A DNA stretch of 51,456 nt, taken from assembly GCA_903850505.1 (NCBI GenBank), contig CAINLT010000512.1, forward strand, positions 1 to 51,456, written 5' to 3'. This stretch comes from an uncultured Myxococcales bacterium. GTDB lineage: Bacteria > Myxococcota_A > UBA9042. Below the pieces are notes generated by a model. That model was not told the DNA's origin and searched no databases. It worked only from the letters and a program-made list of their open reading frames with translations. Of the stretch, positions 22,465 through 32,099 are shown piece after piece. Every line of letters starts with the position of its first letter. The stretch's first letter is position 1. The position numbers and the translations under genes were made by a program.

Positions 22465-24414
22465 GTGACGAACTCGACTATCCATTGGCGATTCTGGACA
22501 TGCGGCGCGCTGCTCGTGCTCCTCGCGGCGTGCGGCACGCCAGCCAGCAGCACCAGCAACGACGCAACGACCAACAGCGACGCGAGCGGCGACAGCGCGA
22601 TCGGCGACGCGAACAGCGGCGACGCCGGCAAGGGCGACGCCGACGTGGGCCCGCCGAGCTTGTTGACCGCGCGCTCCCTGCGTTTTGACGAAGACCTGTC
22701 CGCGGCGTGGGGCAGCGACGCCGATGACGTGTGGTTTGTCGGCAAAGCCGGCCGCGTGTTGCACTGGAACGGCGCGACGCTCAGCCCGCGCGACGCCGGC
22801 ACCAAGAAGGACCTCTTCGGCGTCTGGGGCAAGAGCGCCAACGAGGCGTACATCGTCGGCGACGGCGTGATCCTGCGCTGGGATGGCAAGAGCTGGAGCA
22901 ACGAGGCGCCCGACGGCACCGGCATCCTCCGCGGCGTCCACATGCCCGCCGACGGCTCGACCGTCTTGACGTGTGGCGACGGCGGCGTCGTGCTGCGCCG
23001 GGACAGCGCCGGCAAGTGGAAGAACGAGGAGACCGCCAGCAAGCTCAACCTCCAGGCGATCTGGGCCAGCAGCGCCAGCCAAATCTGGGCGGTCGGCGAA
23101 CAGGGCCGCGCGCTGCGGCTCTCCGGCGGCGTCTGGGGCGAAACCGACATGCCCGGCGCGAGCAGCCGCACCATGCGCGCAGTCGTCGGGACGCTCGACG
23201 GTCGCATGTTTGCCTGTGGCGACGGCGGCTACCTCGCCGCGACCGATGACACCGCGACATGGCAGGAAACGTTGGCCAACGACGGCGACAACCCGCGCGA
23301 CCTCAAAGGCTTGTGGGCGCGCAGCAGCACGGACGCGTGGGCGATCGGCAGCTCCGGCGCGCTGCTCCACTTCGTCGGCAAGAAATGGCAGGTGGACAGC
23401 ATCGCTGGCACGTACATGAAGACCGCCAGCTTCTCCGGCCTGTTTGGCAGCAACGACAGCAATGGCCAACCGTTTGGTTTCGCGGTCGGCATCGCGGGCG
23501 CTGGCCTGCAGTTCTCCGCCGGTCAACCCGACAACGCCGATCCGCAGTTGCAGGACGACCGCTGGCTCGATTTTCGCGCGGAAACCGTCGCTGACCTGAA
23601 GACCATCCAGGCGGACACCGACGGCAGCCTCATCACGTGCGGAAGCAGCGGCGTCGCGCTCCTCGCCAAGGACAGTCAGGCGCCGTTCTACGACCTCGCG
23701 GCGCCCGTCACCGGGGCCGACATCGTCGACTGCGCGCTGCGCAACGGCGAAGCGTGGTTGGTCGGCCCGACCGGCGCGATCCTGCACGCCAACGTCCAGA
23801 CCGGCGGCGGCGCCTGGAGTCTCGACAAGCCAGCCAACACCAAGAAACTCAGCGGCATCGCGCGGCTGGGCAATGACCTGCTTGTGGTCGGCGACGGCGG
23901 CGTGGCGCTGCACAAGGTGGCCGATGGCGCGTGGCAGGCCGAGTCGACGGGCGTGCAGTTCAAGCTGCGCAGCGTCGCGGCGACCGGCGACATAGCCTAT
24001 GCAGTTGGCGAGCTGGGCACCGTGCTCAGGCGCGACGCCGCGGGCACGTGGACCAAGGAATCGACCGGCAACCTCGGGCAATTCTCGCGCGTGACCGCGT
24101 GGGGCGATGGCGAAGCGGCGGCGGTGACAGAAGAAGGCACGCTGCTGGTGCGCACGGCGGGCGCGAGCGGCACGTGGAAGCAGATGTCGGAGACGCCGGG
24201 GCAACTGCTCTACGGCATCGCGCGGCGGACGGATGGGCTGCTGCTCGCGGTTGGCTATGCCGGCACGCTGGTGACTGGCCAGCCCGGCGGACCGTTCACC
24301 AACCATGCCAAGAACGTCCCGAATCTGCTGAGCAGCATCGCATGCGGCGCGAACGGTTGCGTCGTCGTGGGTCAAAAGGGCGGCATCTTCCAGGTTGCGG
24401 AGGCGATTCCATGA
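22465..24414 (+). CDS. Beta-propeller repeat lipoprotein
   Basis: 649 residues from a GTG start, with lipobox LAAC (Cys23) and an Asp/Ser/Ala tether to about residue 60. The remainder is repeats of about 40-50 residues with the pattern WGSxxDDVWFVGxxGxxLHWNG, where x-VG-x-G-x-x-x closes each blade. The same blades occur in both neighbouring genes. They resemble Ycf48/BNR-type propellers common in myxobacterial lipoproteins. The start is set by the lipoprotein signal. GTG 22465 has only a weak GGAA upstream, and the frame before it overlaps the previous gene. Its stop overlaps the next gene's ATG (ATGA at 24411), so the two are translationally coupled. Function is unknown. Confidence 0.75.
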   Translation: MTNSTIHWRFWTCGALLVLLAACGTPASSTSNDATTNSDASGDSAIGDANSGDAGKGDADVGPPSLLTARSLRFDEDLSAAWGSDADDVWFVGKAGRVLHWNGATLSPRDAGTKKDLFGVWGKSANEAYIVGDGVILRWDGKSWSNEAPDGTGILRGVHMPADGSTVLTCGDGGVVLRRDSAGKWKNEETASKLNLQAIWASSASQIWAVGEQGRALRLSGGVWGETDMPGASSRTMRAVVGTLDGRMFACGDGGYLAATDDTATWQETLANDGDNPRDLKGLWARSSTDAWAIGSSGALLHFVGKKWQVDSIAGTYMKTASFSGLFGSNDSNGQPFGFAVGIAGAGLQFSAGQPDNADPQLQDDRWLDFRAETVADLKTIQADTDGSLITCGSSGVALLAKDSQAPFYDLAAPVTGADIVDCALRNGEAWLVGPTGAILHANVQTGGGAWSLDKPANTKKLSGIARLGNDLLVVGDGGVALHKVADGAWQAESTGVQFKLRSVAATGDIAYAVGELGTVLRRDAAGTWTKESTGNLGQFSRVTAWGDGEAAAVTEEGTLLVRTAGASGTWKQMSETPGQLLYGIARRTDGLLLAVGYAGTLVTGQPGGPFTNHAKNVPNLLSSIACGANGCVVVGQKGGIFQVAEAIP

Positions 24415-27089
24415 ACGGCAGCGCGCGCACCCTTCCCTTGCGCATCTGCGCGCTCGCGCTCGCGGGCCTGAGCGCCTGTGGCCAGACCACAGCGGCCAAG
24501 ACCGATGACGCTGCGACAGAAGACGGCGTTGGCGACGACGTTGTCGATGTCGCGGACGACGTCACGGCCGATACCGGCAGCGCCGACGCCACACCAACCA
24601 ATGACACAAGCTCCACCGGCTTGTGGACAGCCATCGCGCTTCCCGGCGCCGGCAACGTCAGCTTGCACGGCGTCTGGTCGGACGGCAGCACGCGCGTCGT
24701 CGCGGCCGGCACCAACGGCACCATCGTTACGTGGGATGGCCTTGGCTGGAAAGTCGCCACGTCCGGCAAATTCGCCACATTGAACGCCGTTGCAGGTTCA
24801 CCCGGCGCGGGCTTGGCCTGCGCGGTCGGCATGGGCGGCACCGTCGTCCAGAGCGCCGGCAGCGACGGCACCCTCGGCAAAGTTTGGGCGCCCCCCGGCG
24901 GCTGCCTCGCCCCCGCGGATTGTGACGACGCCGATATCTGCACAACCGACGTCTGCGATTCCGGCGTCTGCCAGCACAGCAGCTCCGGCGCGCCCGGCTG
25001 CTGCGGCGGCGTGGTGTTCGCCGACAGCTTTGACAGCGGCATGGGCAAATGGACCGTCACGGACAATTACGCGGGCAACCCGTCCTACGGCGGCATCGTC
25101 TGGAAGTCCGCCGGCGTCTATGGCATCGACGGCATCCTGCGCGCGTCCAGCCCACCTTCCGCCGCGTACTTTGGCCGCACCGACGTGCCCTGCGCCGACG
25201 ACGCCAGCAAATCCTGCGCCACCTACGACAATGGCAAGACCGTCGGCTCCGTGATGACAAGCCAGGAATTCAGCATTCCCACTGGCCAAAGCGCGACGCT
25301 GACGTTCCAGCTGTTCCTGGACGTGCAATCCGGCTTCTACGACGCGCTGCAAATCAGCGTGATTCCCAGCAACGGCGGCAGCAAGAAGACCCTCGCCGAC
25401 AAGCAGAGCGTCTGGCCGACCGGCAGCACCAACGGCAAATTCGCGCCGCAGACGCTCGACATGACCGAGTACGTCGGCCAGAAGGTCAAGCTGGAAATCC
25501 GTTTTGAGACCTACAGCAGCTCCGACAACGGCGGCCAAGGTGTGTTTATCGACGACCTGTTGGTCAGCACGACGTGCCAGAGCGGCGCCGGCACCGGCAA
25601 GGGCCTGACCGACAAGACGCTGTTTGGCGCTTGGGCCTTCGCCGACAACGACGCGTACGCGGTGGGCGACGGCGGCGTCATCGCCCACTGGGACGGCCAC
25701 GCGTGGGGCTTGCAGGCCGGCGCGACAACCGGCGAATTGGACGGCATGACCGGCGCTGACGGCATTGGCTTGTTGGCGGTCGGCGATCAGGGCGTCATCG
25801 GCTCGGTCACGGCCACCGGCGTCGCGCCCACGACCGTCCCCACGCAGAGTCACCTGTACGCGATCGCGATCGACGCCACGGGCAGCGGCCAATACACCGC
25901 GTGCGCGGTCGGCACCGGCGGCGCAACGTTGGACGGCAGCAGCGCGACGGGCTGGAAGCTGGGCCCCAGCGCGGGCGTCGACCTCACCGGCGTGACGTCC
26001 AACGGCAGCGGCGGCTGGATCGCCGTCTCGCCCGCGGGCAGCATCTACGAGCGCACCAAGACGGCCCAGACGTGGGCCAACGTCAGCTCCAACGGCATCG
26101 GCATGCACGCCGTGACGCACACCGCGACGGGCCAGGTCATCGCGGTCGGCGACTACGGCTCGGTTTCCACGCGGACGTCAGGAACGACCGGCTGGAACAT
26201 GACGCTTGGCGACTGGACCTCGACCAACCTCTGGGGCGTCTACGCGATCAGCGACACCGACATCTGGGCGGTCGGCGAAGGCGGCACCGCCGGACACTTC
26301 AAGGACGGCACGTGGACCGCGATGCAGACCGCCACGCCCGCCAACCTCCGCGCCGTGTGGGCCGCCAGCCCAACGCTGGTCTACGCCGTCGGCCTGCAGG
26401 GCGCGATCGTGCGCTGGGACGGCAAGGCGTGGAAGAAGATGCTCAGCCCGTCCGTCAAGAACTGGTACGCGGTCTGGGGCAACGGTCCGGACGACGTCTA
26501 CGCCATCGGCGAGGGCGGCCAGGTCGCCCATTGGGACGGCAAGGACACCACCAAATGGACCTGGAAAGCCGTCGGCACGCACATCGACGGCAGCATGCGC
26601 GCGGTGTGGGGCCTGACGCCCGACGACGTTTGGGCCATTGGCGAGCTTGGCCTCATCTACCACAACGACGGCACCGGCTGGACCCAAACGCCGATTCCTG
26701 ACTACAAAGCCGACGACACCGCCAAACCGGTCAAGATCAAACCCACCCTGTTGGCGATCTGGGGCGCGACCTGGGACAACGTCTGGGCGGTCGGCGAACC
26801 GGACAGCAAGGGCAAGGGCGTGCTCGTCCACTGGGACGGCAGCACGTGGGGCTACGACCCGAGCTTCGCCGACGAAGGCCGCACCGTGCGCGCCATGTGG
26901 GGCTGGAGCCAGGACAAGATCCTGATGGCCGGCACGCAAGGAATGGTGCTCCGCTTCGACGGCCAAGGCACTTTCAAGGAACTGCATCCCGATACGATCG
27001 CGACGCTCTTTGGCATCACGGGTTACGGGAAAGACGCGCTTTTGGTAGGCGATATTGGTACAGTACTGCGCTGGACGCCTTTGGACTGA
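24411..27089 (+). CDS. Beta-propeller lipoprotein with inserted MAM/choice-of-anchor-J-like domain
   Basis: 892 residues. The lipobox is LSAC (Cys23), followed by an Asp/Val/Ala tether to about residue 65. One or two propeller blades follow, then a Cys-rich strip (CDDADICTTDVCDSGVC, about 170-200). A jelly-roll-like domain at about 200-390 begins VFADSFDSGMGKWTV and ends GVFIDDLLVSTTC, the pattern of MAM or choice-of-anchor-J domains. The rest is a long run of blades such as DDVWAIGELGLIYHNDG. ATG 24411 overlaps the previous stop and has GGAGG upstream. It appears paralogous to the preceding gene, differing by the inserted domain. Probably a surface-binding protein. Confidence 0.75.
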   Translation: MNGSARTLPLRICALALAGLSACGQTTAAKTDDAATEDGVGDDVVDVADDVTADTGSADATPTNDTSSTGLWTAIALPGAGNVSLHGVWSDGSTRVVAAGTNGTIVTWDGLGWKVATSGKFATLNAVAGSPGAGLACAVGMGGTVVQSAGSDGTLGKVWAPPGGCLAPADCDDADICTTDVCDSGVCQHSSSGAPGCCGGVVFADSFDSGMGKWTVTDNYAGNPSYGGIVWKSAGVYGIDGILRASSPPSAAYFGRTDVPCADDASKSCATYDNGKTVGSVMTSQEFSIPTGQSATLTFQLFLDVQSGFYDALQISVIPSNGGSKKTLADKQSVWPTGSTNGKFAPQTLDMTEYVGQKVKLEIRFETYSSSDNGGQGVFIDDLLVSTTCQSGAGTGKGLTDKTLFGAWAFADNDAYAVGDGGVIAHWDGHAWGLQAGATTGELDGMTGADGIGLLAVGDQGVIGSVTATGVAPTTVPTQSHLYAIAIDATGSGQYTACAVGTGGATLDGSSATGWKLGPSAGVDLTGVTSNGSGGWIAVSPAGSIYERTKTAQTWANVSSNGIGMHAVTHTATGQVIAVGDYGSVSTRTSGTTGWNMTLGDWTSTNLWGVYAISDTDIWAVGEGGTAGHFKDGTWTAMQTATPANLRAVWAASPTLVYAVGLQGAIVRWDGKAWKKMLSPSVKNWYAVWGNGPDDVYAIGEGGQVAHWDGKDTTKWTWKAVGTHIDGSMRAVWGLTPDDVWAIGELGLIYHNDGTGWTQTPIPDYKADDTAKPVKIKPTLLAIWGATWDNVWAVGEPDSKGKGVLVHWDGSTWGYDPSFADEGRTVRAMWGWSQDKILMAGTQGMVLRFDGQGTFKELHPDTIATLFGITGYGKDALLVGDIGTVLRWTPLD

Positions 27090-27145
27090 CAAGTTCAGGT
27101 GCGCGCGTGGGTGGGAACGCAACGGTTTCAAGTGGGTAGGTCACG

Positions 27146-29260
27146 ATGAACATGAAGAAAGCTTCAGTGGCGACACTGCTGACCATGCTGGTCCTCGGGG
27201 CGCTGGCTGGCTGCAGCGACAACACGACCGGCGGCTCGATCTACTTTGCCGACGCGAAGGGCGACGGCATCAACTTCAACCTGAAAGACGGCAAAGGCGA
27301 CGGGTTGGCCACGGATGCCGCCGACGACGCCACTGCGACGGAAGATGACGCAGCGAGCACGGACGACATCTCCAACCTACCGGGCTTCCTGTACTTCGAC
27401 CTCGGTGTAGCGGCCGGCAAGCCGCCCAAGGGCGACGACGGCCTGCCCTGCTTTGATCAGTGCCAGGTCGCGGTGACGCAGAACAGTTCGCGGGCGATCG
27501 GCGCGCTGCTGCTGGCCGACAAGAAGTTCCCGATGGCCAACGCCATGGTGAAATTCGAGATCAAGGATCCGACGCTGACCGACGCGACGATCCTGAGCGG
27601 CACTGTGCCGACCGATCAGGACGGTCGCGCGACGACGTCGGTGAAAGCCGGCATGCAGACAGGCTTCTTCACCGTCGTTGTGTCCGTGGTCGATCACGCG
27701 GAGATCACGCCGATTGAGTACACGGTGTCCGCACAGAGCAAGGTCAAGGGCCCGCCGACGATCACGTTGCATTACCAAGGCGCGACTTCGCTCTCGGCTT
27801 TTGGCGATCTGAACGTGCGCCTCATCAAGCAGGTCGCGGGCGAGCCGGCGTGCAAGAACTTGGATCTCTTTGACAAGGACAACCTCCCGCCCGCGGTGTC
27901 CACGAGCCCGAACCTGAAATTCGACAAAGCCTGGTCGGTCTCCAGCGCCTACGTCGGCACGCTGCCCGCGGACGGGTCGTCGGTCGCTTACACGGTCGTC
28001 GCGCTCGGCTGGAAGCTCGGCACCGGCTCCTTGAGCGGCAATCCGTCGATCGGCGGCTGCGCGGACACCGGCTTCACCGTCCACCTGAACAAATCGACCA
28101 AGGGCATTGAGGGCGACGCCGTCCTCGTGAACGTGCGCGACCTGCCGCTGCGCCTCAAGGGCGTCTACGACATGACGACGTTCATCGACCTGCTGACGCT
28201 CCTGCCCCCGACGGTGGAGAAGTTCGTCAAGATCGTGCTGAACATCGTCTCCGATCCCGTGGCGGGCCTGCTCGCGACGATTTGCCAGTTGACCAACGGC
28301 AGCCTCCAGGACATCTGTGCGGCGATCTTCGCCGATCCAACCAACCCCGATCCCGATCAGGTGACCGGCGTGGGCGGCATCATCGTCACGTTCCTCAAGA
28401 ACATCATCTACGCGCTTTTGCCGCCACAAGTCCTGCAAGTCATCACGACGACCAAGGACCTGAAGTCCATCCTCGAGAACTTCACCGTCAACGGCACGAT
28501 CGAAATCAACGCCGAGCCGGACTCCACGGGCTTCCTCTCCGCGACGTACACCAAGCAGACATGGGCCTCGATCACCTACAAGTGGTCGCTCGGCCAGAGC
28601 TGCCCGGCGACCGACCCGAATTGCGGCAAGAAGACCATCAACTTTGACCAGTTCCAGCCCGATGCGGTGACCGGCTCGTTTGACCTGTGGCGCAACTTCC
28701 TGCCCAACTCGCAGGTGCCCGACGGGACGATCAAGTTCGGCAAGCACGCGCTGAACGTGAAGTGGGGCGCGCTGATCAACTTCATCATTGAGAAGCAGTT
28801 GCTGCCGCTCGTCACCTACGATCCCAAGGATCCGACCGCGCCGACGATCGACAGCTACGAGAAGCTCATCAAGTACCTGCTCGGCGGCAGCAAGAAGTGC
28901 CTCATCAAGGACACCTGCTGCGCGGACTTCGTCGCGGGCATCACGTCGCAAACCGGCCTCGCCAGCTCACTCCTGACCGGCGCGTGCAACGCTGCCACGA
29001 CGCTCGGCTCCTCGTTCCTCGAGGGCTACTTGAACAGCCTGGACGGCGTCAGCGGCAATCCGGCGACCGGCCAGGGCCTCGTGCTCGGCACGGACAAGTG
29101 CCCGATTCTCGACCCGAATGGCGACAACATCGTCGACGACCTCGGCTCGCCGGACACGACCTCGACGGTCAATCAGTGCCAGTGGGACATGACGTTGGGC
29201 ATCGGCGGCGGCACGCCCAAGGCGATCTCCGCGCGCTTCTTCGCGATTCGCCAGCCGTAG
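27146..29260 (+). CDS. Large lipoprotein with an Ig-like N-terminal region, family unknown
   Basis: 704 residues with lipobox LAGC (Cys23) and an Asp-rich tether (about 24-75, with KGDG and DDATATEDDA). The first 200 residues after the tether look like a bacterial Ig-like domain (IKDPTLTDATILSGTVPTDQ, then a DGRATT turn). The following region contains amphipathic and hydrophobic helices (TFIDLLTLLPPTVEKFVKIV at about 350) and a C-terminal segment with several cysteines, and I do not recognise it. ATG 27146 has AGGT upstream, and a second ATG two codons later is possible. It is the last gene of the lipoprotein run and converges with folE, with 50 nt between stops and no clear hairpin. Confidence 0.7.
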   Translation: MNMKKASVATLLTMLVLGALAGCSDNTTGGSIYFADAKGDGINFNLKDGKGDGLATDAADDATATEDDAASTDDISNLPGFLYFDLGVAAGKPPKGDDGLPCFDQCQVAVTQNSSRAIGALLLADKKFPMANAMVKFEIKDPTLTDATILSGTVPTDQDGRATTSVKAGMQTGFFTVVVSVVDHAEITPIEYTVSAQSKVKGPPTITLHYQGATSLSAFGDLNVRLIKQVAGEPACKNLDLFDKDNLPPAVSTSPNLKFDKAWSVSSAYVGTLPADGSSVAYTVVALGWKLGTGSLSGNPSIGGCADTGFTVHLNKSTKGIEGDAVLVNVRDLPLRLKGVYDMTTFIDLLTLLPPTVEKFVKIVLNIVSDPVAGLLATICQLTNGSLQDICAAIFADPTNPDPDQVTGVGGIIVTFLKNIIYALLPPQVLQVITTTKDLKSILENFTVNGTIEINAEPDSTGFLSATYTKQTWASITYKWSLGQSCPATDPNCGKKTINFDQFQPDAVTGSFDLWRNFLPNSQVPDGTIKFGKHALNVKWGALINFIIEKQLLPLVTYDPKDPTAPTIDSYEKLIKYLLGGSKKCLIKDTCCADFVAGITSQTGLASSLLTGACNAATTLGSSFLEGYLNSLDGVSGNPATGQGLVLGTDKCPILDPNGDNIVDDLGSPDTTSTVNQCQWDMTLGIGGGTPKAISARFFAIRQP

Positions 29261-29310
29261 CGCCCAGACGGCCTCAGCCCACGACGTTCAGGCAACCGCG
29301 GAACGCGCGC

Positions 29311-29883
29311 TCAGATGTTCGAGCCGTTCCGCAGCAGCTTCAAAAGCTCTGACCGCGTCGCGTAGTTGTCGCGGAACTGGCCCTTCATCGCGCTGGTAAT
29401 CGTCACCGCGTTGGGCTTGCGCACGCCGCGCATGACCATGCACATGTGCTTGGCCTCGATGACGACTGCCACGCCCAGCGGGTCCAGACCTTCCTGCAGC
29501 GCTTCCGCGATCTGCGTCGTCATGCGCTCCTGCACCTGCAGGCGCCGCGCGAAGGTATCCACGATGCGCGCGAGCTTGGACAAGCCCACGACCTTGCCGC
29601 GCGGCAGGTAGGCGACGTGCGCCTTGCCCATGAACGGCAGCATGTGGTGCTCGCACAGGCTGGAAAAATCGATGTCCCGGACCAGCACCATCTCGTCGTT
29701 GTCGACGTTGAACAGCGCGGAACGCAGGATCGCCAGCGGGTCCTCCGCGTACCCGCTCGTCAAGTCGCGCAGCGCCTTGGCCACGCGCTGCGGCGTCTTG
29801 ACCAGGCCTTCGCGCTCCGGGTCTTCACCCAGGTCCACCAGAATCTTGCGTACGAGATCTTCCACGATGCCCTCTCGCTCCAT
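29311..29883 (-). CDS. folE: GTP cyclohydrolase I
   Basis: 190 residues. It converts GTP to 7,8-dihydroneopterin triphosphate, the first step of folate and tetrahydropterin synthesis. The zinc ligands are visible as Cys77 and His80 in [10 protein letters not shown] and Cys148 in [11 protein letters not shown]. The catalytic His follows GKAHVAYLP, and [12 protein letters not shown] is also typical. The annotated ATG at 29883 has a poor ribosome site. A GTG at 29865 with GAGAGGG six nt upstream may be the true start, losing six residues. It is the last gene of the ferredoxin-TPR-moxR-folE operon, 15 nt after moxR. The later folate gene folP is at 45078 in another operon. Confidence 0.96.
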   Translation of the reverse strand: MEREGIVEDLVRKILVDLGEDPEREGLVKTPQRVAKALRDLTSGYAEDPLAILRSALFNVDNDEMVLVRDIDFSSLCEHHMLPFMGKAHVAYLPRGKVVGLSKLARIVDTFARRLQVQERMTTQIAEALQEGLDPLGVAVVIEAKHMCMVMRGVRKPNAVTITSAMKGQFRDNYATRSELLKLLRNGSNI

Positions 29884-29898
29884 GCTTGGCCGATCACG

Positions 29899-30843
29899 CT
29901 AGACCGGGGGCACCACGGATTCGATAATTTGATGCAAAAGCGCTGCGATCGTCTCACGTTCGCTGGCGGATCCGGTCATGCCGGTCGGAATCACCCGGTG
30001 GCCAGCGACCGGCACAAAGAGCCGCCGCACGTCGTCCGGCGTAACAAACGTCCGGCCTGAGACCAAAGCGCGGGCCTGAACCGCGCGATAGAAGCCGATG
30101 GCGGCGCGTGTCGACAGACCGAGTTCAAACGCATTGTGCGAACGGGTCGCTTGGGTCAACGCGTGCAGGTAGGCCAGCACTTCATCGCTCACGTGGACCT
30201 GTTCAGCCGCCGTGCACAGCGCCGCAACGTCGCCCGGGCCGCACACCGCGGTTGGCAGCGTCTCCGGCGCGCCGTGCTGGCGAATCAGCGCCATTTCCTG
30301 CGCGCTCTCCAGATAGCCCACCGACGTCCGCACCAGGAAGCGGTCCAACTGCGACTCCGGCAGCGGATACGTGCCGTGAAACTCGCGCGGATTCTGCGTC
30401 GCCAGCACGATGAACGGCTGCGGCAGGGCGTGCGTCACGCCGTCGACGGTCACGCGGCCCTCGGCCATCGACTCCAGCAGGGCCGACTGCGTGCGCGGCG
30501 TCGTGCGGTTGATTTCGTCCGCCAGCAGCACGTTGGCAAAAACCGGCCCGGGCTTGAACTCGAAGCGGCCGGTCTTCTGGTCGTAGATCGAAATGCCGAC
30601 GATGTCCGCGGGCAAAAGGTCGCTGGCGAACTGAATGCGCTGCCAGGACAGGCCGAGCACATGCGCGAACGTGCGCGCGAGCGTCGTCTTGCCCACGCCG
30701 GGGACGTCCTCAAACAGCACGTGACCGCGCGCGAGGATCGCCACCATGACAAGCTCGACGATCTCCGTCTTGCCGACGAACGCCTGCTCGACGCCGGCGA
30801 TGATGCGGCGGCAGAGAATTTCCGGCGAAACAGCTTCCGTCAT
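29899..30843 (-). CDS. MoxR-family AAA+ ATPase
   Basis: 314 residues. Walker A is FEDVPGVGKTTLA and Walker B is ANVLLADEINRT. Sensor 1 (FIVLATQNP) is followed by the usual MoxR segment EFHGTYPLPESQLDRFLVR. MoxR proteins act as chaperone-like ATPases that assemble or activate partner complexes, often with VWA or DUF58 proteins encoded beside them. Neither kind of partner is present here; instead a TPR lipoprotein is immediately upstream. The ATG at 30843 overlaps the TPR gene's stop (ATGA), implying coupled translation, and folE follows. An upstream extension to 30888 would overlap the TPR gene more and is not supported. Confidence 0.92.
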   Translation of the reverse strand: MTEAVSPEILCRRIIAGVEQAFVGKTEIVELVMVAILARGHVLFEDVPGVGKTTLARTFAHVLGLSWQRIQFASDLLPADIVGISIYDQKTGRFEFKPGPVFANVLLADEINRTTPRTQSALLESMAEGRVTVDGVTHALPQPFIVLATQNPREFHGTYPLPESQLDRFLVRTSVGYLESAQEMALIRQHGAPETLPTAVCGPGDVAALCTAAEQVHVSDEVLAYLHALTQATRSHNAFELGLSTRAAIGFYRAVQARALVSGRTFVTPDDVRRLFVPVAGHRVIPTGMTGSASERETIAALLHQIIESVVPPV

Positions 30844-32099
30844 GGATGTCCTGGGGCCGGTGTCGCCGGCGTCGGTGCGGTGCGGCAACGCGCTACGGCA
30901 GCGCGCACGGCATCTTCCACAGTGTTGGCCGCTGCGGTCAATTCCGCGGGCGTCGTCTTGATCGCCGATTTTTCCGCCGCAGTCAGCAGTTCCCGCTCCA
31001 ACCCCGCGCTATTGTGGTCATGTCGGCACACACGCTGGGTCATCATCGCCGCGATAATCGCCCGCAGTTGCAGGGAATCCAGCTCGGGCATCGCCACGTT
31101 GTCCTGCACGCGCGCCTGCACGAGCGCCCGCGCTTGCCCGGCCGCCTGCACCGCGCGATCCGGCCAGCCCGCGTCGAGCGCCACCTCGGCGAGATTGCGG
31201 TACAGCACAGGTCGCCGCGGCTGCAGGCTGATGGCCGTGTCCAACGCCGCGATCGCGCCTTCCAGATTGCCGCTCTTGTGCTTGGCCGCCGCGAGCTGAT
31301 TCCACAGCGACGCATCGCCGGGCAGCGCACCCACCAGCTTCTGCAGGAGCTTGAGCGCCTTGTCCGTCGCACCCTGCTCCATCCACACGCTGGCCAGCTC
31401 ACTTTGGCCATCGCGACTGTCCGGTACGATCTCCAGCGCCACTTTTAGCGACGCTTCGGCTTCTGCGAGGTCACCGCTCATCGCCTGCACTTGGCCGAGC
31501 ACCAGCCACGCATCGGCGTTGCGCGGCGCCAACTCCGTCACATGCTTGGCCAAATCCAGCGCCGTCGGCAATCGCCCGCGCGCCAGCATCGTCCGGGCCG
31601 CAATCACCAGCAGCCGCGGCTCGTCCGGGTGCAGCTTGAGTCCCGCATACGCCACGCGCGACGCGTGCTCCGGATCGCCGCGGCCCAGCAGCAGCTCCGC
31701 CATCCGCACCGCCGCGGCCACGTCGTCTGGCTTGAGCGTCAACCGCCGCGCGTAGGTCGCGATCGCCTCGTCAATCCGCCCGAGGCCGTCGTACGCCCGC
31801 GCCACGAGCACCGCCGCCTCCGCGTCGTTGACGTTCGCCGCCAGCCGCGGCTTGAGCAGCGCGAGCGCCTCCGCGTGATGGCCGCGCAGGATCTGCGTTT
31901 CCGCCAATTCCAGCAGCGCCTGGTCGTCGCCGCGGTCCGCCAGGGCCTTGAACTCGAGCTCCGCGTCCGCCAAGCGACCTTCGTCGCGGAGATGCTGGGC
32001 GCGCTCCATCGGCGTCAGCGGCTTGGCCACTTGTGGCGCACTGCATTGGCACAGGCCAAGCGCGGAGAGCAGGCAAAGCACGGCGAGGTGACGGTTCAC
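30840..32099 (-). CDS. TPR-repeat lipoprotein
   Basis: 419 residues with a signal peptide and candidate lipid-attachment cysteines at 17 and 19 (LGLCQC). The body is about eight tetratricopeptide repeats, for example [20 protein letters not shown] and [20 protein letters not shown], then a C-terminal Cys-containing and Ala/Pro-rich end. TPR solenoids scaffold protein complexes. Together with the coupled moxR this suggests a periplasmic or outer-membrane assembly role. The start is a GTG at 32099 overlapping the ferredoxin stop (GTGA). The MoxR ATPase is cytosolic, so direct contact would need an adaptor or a non-exported form, which the sequence does not settle. Confidence 0.82.
   Translation of the reverse strand: MNRHLAVLCLLSALGLCQCSAPQVAKPLTPMERAQHLRDEGRLADAELEFKALADRGDDQALLELAETQILRGHHAEALALLKPRLAANVNDAEAAVLVARAYDGLGRIDEAIATYARRLTLKPDDVAAAVRMAELLLGRGDPEHASRVAYAGLKLHPDEPRLLVIAARTMLARGRLPTALDLAKHVTELAPRNADAWLVLGQVQAMSGDLAEAEASLKVALEIVPDSRDGQSELASVWMEQGATDKALKLLQKLVGALPGDASLWNQLAAAKHKSGNLEGAIAALDTAISLQPRRPVLYRNLAEVALDAGWPDRAVQAAGQARALVQARVQDNVAMPELDSLQLRAIIAAMMTQRVCRHDHNSAGLERELLTAAEKSAIKTTPAELTAAANTVEDAVRAAVARCRTAPTPATPAPGHP

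Noticed and set aside
18021..23207. A 1728-codon open frame on the minus strand
   Set aside because: It is antisense to two lipoprotein genes with clear signals and domains. Its translation is Arg/Val/Ala-rich, lacks domains, and is a shadow of biased codon use.
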